Positions 6,009-9,172 of a stretch of 9,172 nucleotides of DNA are shown in pieces. The position numbers and the translations under genes were made by a program. Each line of letters starts with the position of its first letter. Positions within the stretch are counted from its first letter, which is position 1. The notes under the pieces were generated by a model, which searched no databases, had not been told where the DNA came from, and saw only the letters and a list, made by a program, of their open reading frames with translations. Source of the stretch: Burkholderiaceae bacterium (GTDB taxonomy: Bacteria > Pseudomonadota > Gammaproteobacteria > Burkholderiales > Burkholderiaceae_F); NCBI GenBank assembly GCA_013813185.1, contig JACCSD010000264.1, positions 1-9,172 of the forward strand. Reading direction: 5' to 3'.

Positions 6009-6841
6009 GAGAGCGCGCACCTGGGTTCGCCGTGCCGGCTGGCGCGACCGACACTCACATGCACATCTACGACGGCGGCGTGCCGTCCGCACCCGGCGGT
6101 CCGCCATTGCCCGGCAACTTCCGTGAAGACCAGTATCGCGAGATGCAGCAGCGCCTTGGCTTGTCGCGCGTCATCGTCGTGCAGCCGAACGCCTACCAGG
6201 ACGACAACCGCGTCACGCTGGCTGCGATCCGCGCGCTCGGTGCCGGCGCCAAGGGCGTGGGCGTCGTCAAGCCGGGCGTGTCAGAGGCTGATATCGCGTG
6301 GCTGACTGAGGGCGGCATCATCGCTCAGCGCATCTTCCAGCTGCCATGGGGCGCGGTCGGCTTCGATGGCATGCACGACGTGATGTCGCGCGTGCATCCG
6401 GCCGGTTGGCACGCCAACATTCAGCTCGATGGTCGCGAGCTGCCGCAATGGGAAGACACGATCAAAAAACTTCCGGGCAATTTCGTTATCGATCACGTTG
6501 GAAAGTACATCGAACCCGTCACGCCGGAGCATGAATCGTTCAAAGCGCTGTTGCGCCTGCTCGACACCGGGCGCTGCTGGGTGAAGCTCTCCGCACCGTA
6601 CGAAACTTCGAAGACCGGCGCGCCCAATTATGAAGATGTCAGCCGCCTCGCGCGGGCGCTGGCGAAGCACGCGCCCGAGCGCATGCTGTGGGCGAGCAAC
6701 TGGCCGCATCCGTCAGCGGCTCGCGACAACACTCCCGACGAAGCCGATCTGATGGACCTGTTGCTGGATTGGGCGCCGGACGAGGCGACTCGCAAAAAGG
6801 TGTTGGTCGACAACCCGGCCAAGCTCTACAACTTTCGTTAG
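6005..6841 (+). CDS. Amidohydrolase-2 (COG3618) sugar-lactone hydrolase/isomerase-like
   Basis: This 278-residue TIM-barrel protein belongs to the amidohydrolase_2 group that includes 2-pyrone-4,6-dicarboxylate lactonase (LigI), L-rhamnono/fucono-lactonases and D-galactarolactone isomerase. The first-strand motif is ATDTHMHIYD with H18 and H20. VVQPNAYQDDN (58-68), GVGVVKPG (84-91), H164 in NFVIDHVGK (159-167), KLSAPYE (194-200) and WASNWPHP (229-236) follow in the usual order. Most relatives have Asp in the last motif (G[ST]DWPH), the general base in LigI; this protein has Asn232. It overlaps the Udh-like gene (ATGA) and ends the operon. The natural partnership is Udh making an aldaro-1,5-lactone that this enzyme rearranges or opens (inference from the Agrobacterium Udh/Gli pathway). 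Whether it is a hydrolase, an isomerase or something else is open. Confidence 0.85.
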   Translation: MRERAPGFAVPAGATDTHMHIYDGGVPSAPGGPPLPGNFREDQYREMQQRLGLSRVIVVQPNAYQDDNRVTLAAIRALGAGAKGVGVVKPGVSEADIAWLTEGGIIAQRIFQLPWGAVGFDGMHDVMSRVHPAGWHANIQLDGRELPQWEDTIKKLPGNFVIDHVGKYIEPVTPEHESFKALLRLLDTGRCWVKLSAPYETSKTGAPNYEDVSRLARALAKHAPERMLWASNWPHPSAARDNTPDEADLMDLLLDWAPDEATRKKVLVDNPAKLYNFR

Positions 6842-6871
6842 CGTATTTGTGAATGCAGCGGGCGATTCGAC

Positions 6872-8581
6872 TTAAAGCGACAGAGGCCCGGCAAAGTACG
6901 CTCGCCGGGCGAACCGTCCGGACTTGTCCTGCGGATCGAAGTACTGCTTCATCCACGAGTCGTTGTCTATCAGGTAGTTCGGCTTCCACTTTTCGGGCTT
7001 GCCGACTTGCTTGCTCTGCAGCGCCCACTTCACGGCTTCGCGAAACGCGTAGTGCGTGTAAAGACGCATGTACTCGCCGAAGTAGATGTCGGCAATCCGC
7101 TTGTCGCCGCGGATGACGAGCATGTTCTCATCGTTGGTGTGGCAGCTCGCTTCGCTGAAGTTCGCACTGCCGCTGACCACGATCGGTTGGTCGCCGAACG
7201 GGTCGACCAACATGTACTTGGTATGCACCCAATAGACGTGGACGCCTTCGCGCAGGCGTGAAAGCTCGGCGAGCCAGCGGTCGAAGCTGTTGGTCACGAT
7301 GCGGTTGCCGACGGCCACCACGACCTCGGGGCGGCGGCGTGCTTTCGCGAGTTCTTTGCTATCGGCCTGCCTCGTTTGCGGGCTTCGATATTCCTTTTCC
7401 ATCAACGCCATCTTCAACGCGTGACTGTTCTGTTGATACACGGCATTAAAACTCGGATGCATTCCGAACGCGAAAGTCATCAGCAACGCACTATTTGCCG
7501 CGCCCGCGATCTGGGCGTACCAGGTCAGGCAATCAAGGTCCCTGTTACGCGGTGAGAACACCGAGGTTGTGACCGAGTCCCACGGCACGGGCGGCGTGGC
7601 GGTGGCCGATACATTTGCGCCGCGATAGTTGGCATCGATCTCGGGATCGTCGCGTAAACGCTCCCAGTATTCGAGAAATGATTGCGCCACCGTCTCGTCT
7701 TCGACGATGTGGCCCACGTTGGAATGGCCAAAGATGCCGTTTTCGGTCAGGTTGGTCGAGCCGGTCCACACGGCCGCGGGCTTCTTTCCCTGGCTCAGGA
7801 TGAAAAACTTGTTGTGCATCAGCCGGCCGTTGGCGCGGCCCTTGCACACGGACTTGATGCGGGCCTTTGCGATGGCTTCCCGATTGCGCTCCCACGGCCC
7901 GGTCGCTTTGCCGGTTTTGTCGCGTGTCTCGCGGTTGTCGTAGAGGATCGAGACTTTCGCTCCGCGCTGTCTTGCCTTTCTCAACGCTTCCAATACTGCG
8001 GGCCACTGGAATTCGTAGACCGCACCGTGGATCTTCCAGCCGCTTCCGGCGCGCCCGATGAAAGCGACAAGCGCTTCCAGCAACCCCCTGGACAACCAGT
8101 CGTACGCTGCGGGCCCCTCTTCGCTCGGCTTTCTGTTCTCGAAACGGCGCGCGTACTCCTGCGTTGCCACCGAACCGCGGTTGAAGAACGCCGAGTGCGT
8201 CGGGCCGGTTTCCAGCTCCGAGGTGATTTCGACGGTGACACTCGAGCCCGACTTGAGAGCGGCCGGGTCGCCGTACCTCGTCACGATGTCGTACGTGTAC
8301 GCCCGCCCAGGTTTGGCGCTGTAATCAGCCCATTGGAAGCTTTGAATCGGATGGAGGCGGGTCGAAAACCGTTCACTGGGACTCGGATGCGGCTCGGTCT
8401 TCTCGAAAGTTTTCAGCGCGGCGAGCCAGACCGTTTCGTTTTCCGCATGATCCGTGCGGCGGAAAGCGAATCCTCTGAACTTCGATCGCTGCTTTAAATC
8501 GAGATCCATGCCGAAGAACACGACATGGGTTCCAGCCACTACATTGACGGTCAGCCCCTCGTGCTGGACACGGCGACGCAT
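6872..8581 (-). CDS. Phospholipase D-like protein with two HKD motifs
   Basis: This 569-residue protein has two copies of the PLD catalytic module, which cleave or transfer phosphodiester bonds through a phospho-His intermediate. Copy one is H256-N-K258 with GSTN at 274-277. Copy two is H453-T-K455 with D460 and GSAN at 471-474. In copy one the Asp of HxK(x4)D is Ser263, so the motifs are asymmetric. Residues 1-125 form a beta-rich, FN3-like extension (FRGFAFRRTD at 35-44, FQWADY at 82-87, YTYDIVTRYG at 95-104). No signal peptide or membrane helix is seen, so it is probably cytosolic. A GAGGA (plus-strand 8586-8590) supports the ATG at 8581. It converges with the TRAP operon and has no partner gene in view. 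Members of this superfamily include lipases, nucleases and toxins; the target here is unknown. Confidence 0.85.
   Translation of the reverse strand: MRRRVQHEGLTVNVVAGTHVVFFGMDLDLKQRSKFRGFAFRRTDHAENETVWLAALKTFEKTEPHPSPSERFSTRLHPIQSFQWADYSAKPGRAYTYDIVTRYGDPAALKSGSSVTVEITSELETGPTHSAFFNRGSVATQEYARRFENRKPSEEGPAAYDWLSRGLLEALVAFIGRAGSGWKIHGAVYEFQWPAVLEALRKARQRGAKVSILYDNRETRDKTGKATGPWERNREAIAKARIKSVCKGRANGRLMHNKFFILSQGKKPAAVWTGSTNLTENGIFGHSNVGHIVEDETVAQSFLEYWERLRDDPEIDANYRGANVSATATPPVPWDSVTTSVFSPRNRDLDCLTWYAQIAGAANSALLMTFAFGMHPSFNAVYQQNSHALKMALMEKEYRSPQTRQADSKELAKARRRPEVVVAVGNRIVTNSFDRWLAELSRLREGVHVYWVHTKYMLVDPFGDQPIVVSGSANFSEASCHTNDENMLVIRGDKRIADIYFGEYMRLYTHYAFREAVKWALQSKQVGKPEKWKPNYLIDNDSWMKQYFDPQDKSGRFARRAYFAGPLSL
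6886..6910. repeat. Inverted repeat at the convergent gene ends
   Basis: GCCCGGC (6886-6892) and GCCGGGC (6904-6910) can pair as a perfect 7-bp stem with an 11-base loop. It lies inside the last codons of the minus-strand PLD-like gene, just past the operon's last stop. Neither strand has a T run after it, so it is not a canonical intrinsic terminator. It could still end or protect the operon transcript. Confidence 0.35.
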
Positions 8582-8613
8582 AACATCCTCGATTCCCCCA
8601 ACTGCGATGCTAG

Positions 8614-8649
8614 TGCTGAATGATGACGCCGAAATGCTGAATATTCACG
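8614..8649. repeat. Two direct repeats, 21-bp period, upstream of the PLD-like gene
   Basis: TGCTGAATGATGACG (8614-8628) and TGCTGAATATTCACG (8635-8649) match at 12 of 15 positions, with the first 8 identical. Their start-to-start distance is exactly 21 bp, two helical turns. They lie 33-68 bp upstream of the PLD-like start on its promoter side, a layout that suits tandem regulator binding. No known operator consensus is recognised. Confidence 0.4.
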
Positions 8650-8798
8650 TTGACAGGTTCTTGATGACGAGCCGCGAACGAGCGCGGTAGCCTTGTGACG
8701 CTCCATCAGTCGTCGCCCCACGGCGCAGTCAAGGGCAAAATTAGCGAGCTGGTCCTGGGTCTGCGTGCGGCTGCTCGCGCTCAATCTCTAAGCCTGAG

Positions 8799-8815
8799 GT
8801 CTTTGTGGCAAAGAC
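8799..8815. repeat. Perfect short inverted repeat upstream of exported-protein gene
   Basis: GTCTTTG-tgg-CAAAGAC is a perfect 7-bp inverted repeat with a 3-base centre. There is no following T run, so it is not a terminator. It lies about 85 bp before the proposed start at 8901 and could be an operator or a leader hairpin. Confidence 0.4.
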
Positions 8816-8871
8816 ACAAGTAAACATTGGACGGATGAGACAAGCGAATCCTCCGGAAGGAGTGGCTGGGC

Positions 8872-8904
8872 ATGGAGGCTCAGTCGCCAACTTTCGCGCA
8901 ATGA
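8872..8904 (+). other. Possible 10-codon leader minicistron
   Basis: An ATG at 8872 is preceded by GGAAGGAG (8855-8862), the best ribosome binding site in this area. It opens a 10-codon frame (MEAQSPTFAQ) whose TGA overlaps the ATG of the exported-protein gene as ATGA. The downstream gene has no good site of its own, so translational coupling through this minicistron is plausible. Alternatively the downstream gene starts further upstream in its own frame. Confidence 0.35.
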
Positions 8905-9170
8905 CCAAGGCGGGGCTTGCGCTGACGAGTCTCGTCCTGTGCCTCCTCGCACCTTGGCCCAGTCAGGCGGAGGGCCTGCATCCGCTGAGCATTGGCGTTC
9001 GGGCACGCGTCGGGGGCGAACGAGTACTTGGCGAGGAGCAGCCGGAAGCGTTTCGCGAGTACGACGCCGTGGCGAGTTTTCGGCTACCTTGGGAACGCTA
9101 TTACCCGTCAGGCTGGGGCGTCGGAACCAGACTTTTGGCAAGTGCTCGTGCATTTCGATCGTCGCCTTGA
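8901..9170 (+). CDS. Small exported protein, possibly truncated acyloxyacyl hydrolase-like
   Basis: Starting at the ATG at 8901, residues 1-23 form a Sec signal peptide: K3, a hydrophobic core LALTSLVLCLLA, and a likely cleavage after S21-Q-A23. This choice is preferred over upstream in-frame starts (GTG 8805, ATG 8835), which would bury the signal. The mature part has alternating beta-strand character (IGVRARVGGERVLGEEQPEA, then FRLPW and WGVGTRLLAS). This resembles the N-terminus of outer-membrane acyloxyacyl hydrolase/PagL-related beta-barrels, but the match is loose and from memory. The frame closes with TGA at 9168-9170 after only 89 codons, two bases from the window edge. That is too short for a barrel and falls where similar proteins would continue, so a frameshift or nonsense change is possible. 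Confidence 0.5.
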   Translation: MTKAGLALTSLVLCLLAPWPSQAEGLHPLSIGVRARVGGERVLGEEQPEAFREYDAVASFRLPWERYYPSGWGVGTRLLASARAFRSSP

Positions 9171-9172
9171 TC

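Larger units (their letters stand above)
8582..8871. other. Non-coding stretch between the PLD-like gene and the exported-protein gene
   Basis: About 290 bases with no supportable gene. Open frames on both strands here give arginine/serine-rich products with no recognised motif. It holds the paired direct repeats near the PLD-like gene and a TTGACA at 8650-8655 (plus strand) with no matching -10 box. It also has a weak 5-bp inverted repeat (CCGCG 8672-8676 / CGCGG 8683-8687) and a perfect inverted repeat at 8799-8815. The two flanking genes diverge, so both promoters should be here. Confidence 0.5.

Noticed and set aside
6886..6910. Bidirectional intrinsic terminator between the operon and the PLD-like gene
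   Set aside because: The stem is real, but neither strand has a T run after it, so it is kept only as an inverted repeat.
7682..8497. Plus-strand 271-codon open frame inside the PLD-like region
   Set aside because: It is antisense to both HKD motif regions and the N-terminal domain, with no ribosome binding site or domain of its own.
8672..8687. Hairpin CCGCG/CGCGG as terminator or attachment site
   Set aside because: It is only 5 bp, expected by chance in GC-rich DNA, and has no T run or partner copy.
8551..8784. Minus-strand 77-codon frame upstream of the PLD-like gene, considered as a transposase or integrase scrap
   Set aside because: The Arg/Ser-rich product has no transposase motif, and no terminal repeats or target duplications were seen nearby.

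Overview
The window is GC-rich, densely coded DNA with Shine-Dalgarno starts and tightly coupled operon junctions. The mix of gene families (a DctP/Q/M-type TRAP transporter beside TauD/TfdA, SDR, uronate-dehydrogenase-like, COG3618 amidohydrolase and RraA-type genes) fits a Proteobacterium, most likely a betaproteobacterium of the Burkholderiales. No rRNA or other taxonomic marker is present, so this rests on gene content and style only.

Region 1 (1-426, minus strand) is the 5' part of an RraA-family / class II aldolase-like gene that runs off the left edge. It diverges from the main operon across a 256-base intergenic region. That region holds the 3'-terminal relic of a second TauD/TfdA dioxygenase gene (about 581-667), directly in front of dctP and in frame with it.

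Region 2 (683-6841, plus strand) is one catabolic operon. It encodes a TRAP solute-binding protein, an intra-operon intrinsic terminator, the TRAP small and large permeases, an SDR oxidoreductase, a complete TauD/TfdA Fe(II)/2-oxoglutarate dioxygenase, a uronate-dehydrogenase-like SDR, and a COG3618 amidohydrolase-2 enzyme of the sugar-lactone hydrolase/isomerase type. Most junctions are ATGA or TAATG overlaps. The simplest reading is import of an organic or sugar acid by the TRAP system, oxidation by the dehydrogenases (with lactone formation by the Udh-like enzyme), lactone processing by the amidohydrolase, an extra hydroxylation or oxidative cleavage by the dioxygenase, and possibly C-C cleavage by the divergent RraA-like protein. 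The substrate cannot be read from the sequence. The Udh-like and amidohydrolase proteins each lack a family-typical polar residue, so the usual uronate route may not apply unchanged.

Region 3 (6872-8581, minus strand, convergent) is a 569-residue two-HKD phospholipase D-like protein with an N-terminal beta-rich extension. It has no visible link to the operon.

Region 4 (8582-9172) is a roughly 320-base non-coding stretch with short repeats, followed by the start of a gene for a small exported protein whose frame closes at a stop codon two bases before the window ends. No tRNA, rRNA, CRISPR array, complete insertion sequence or origin was seen.
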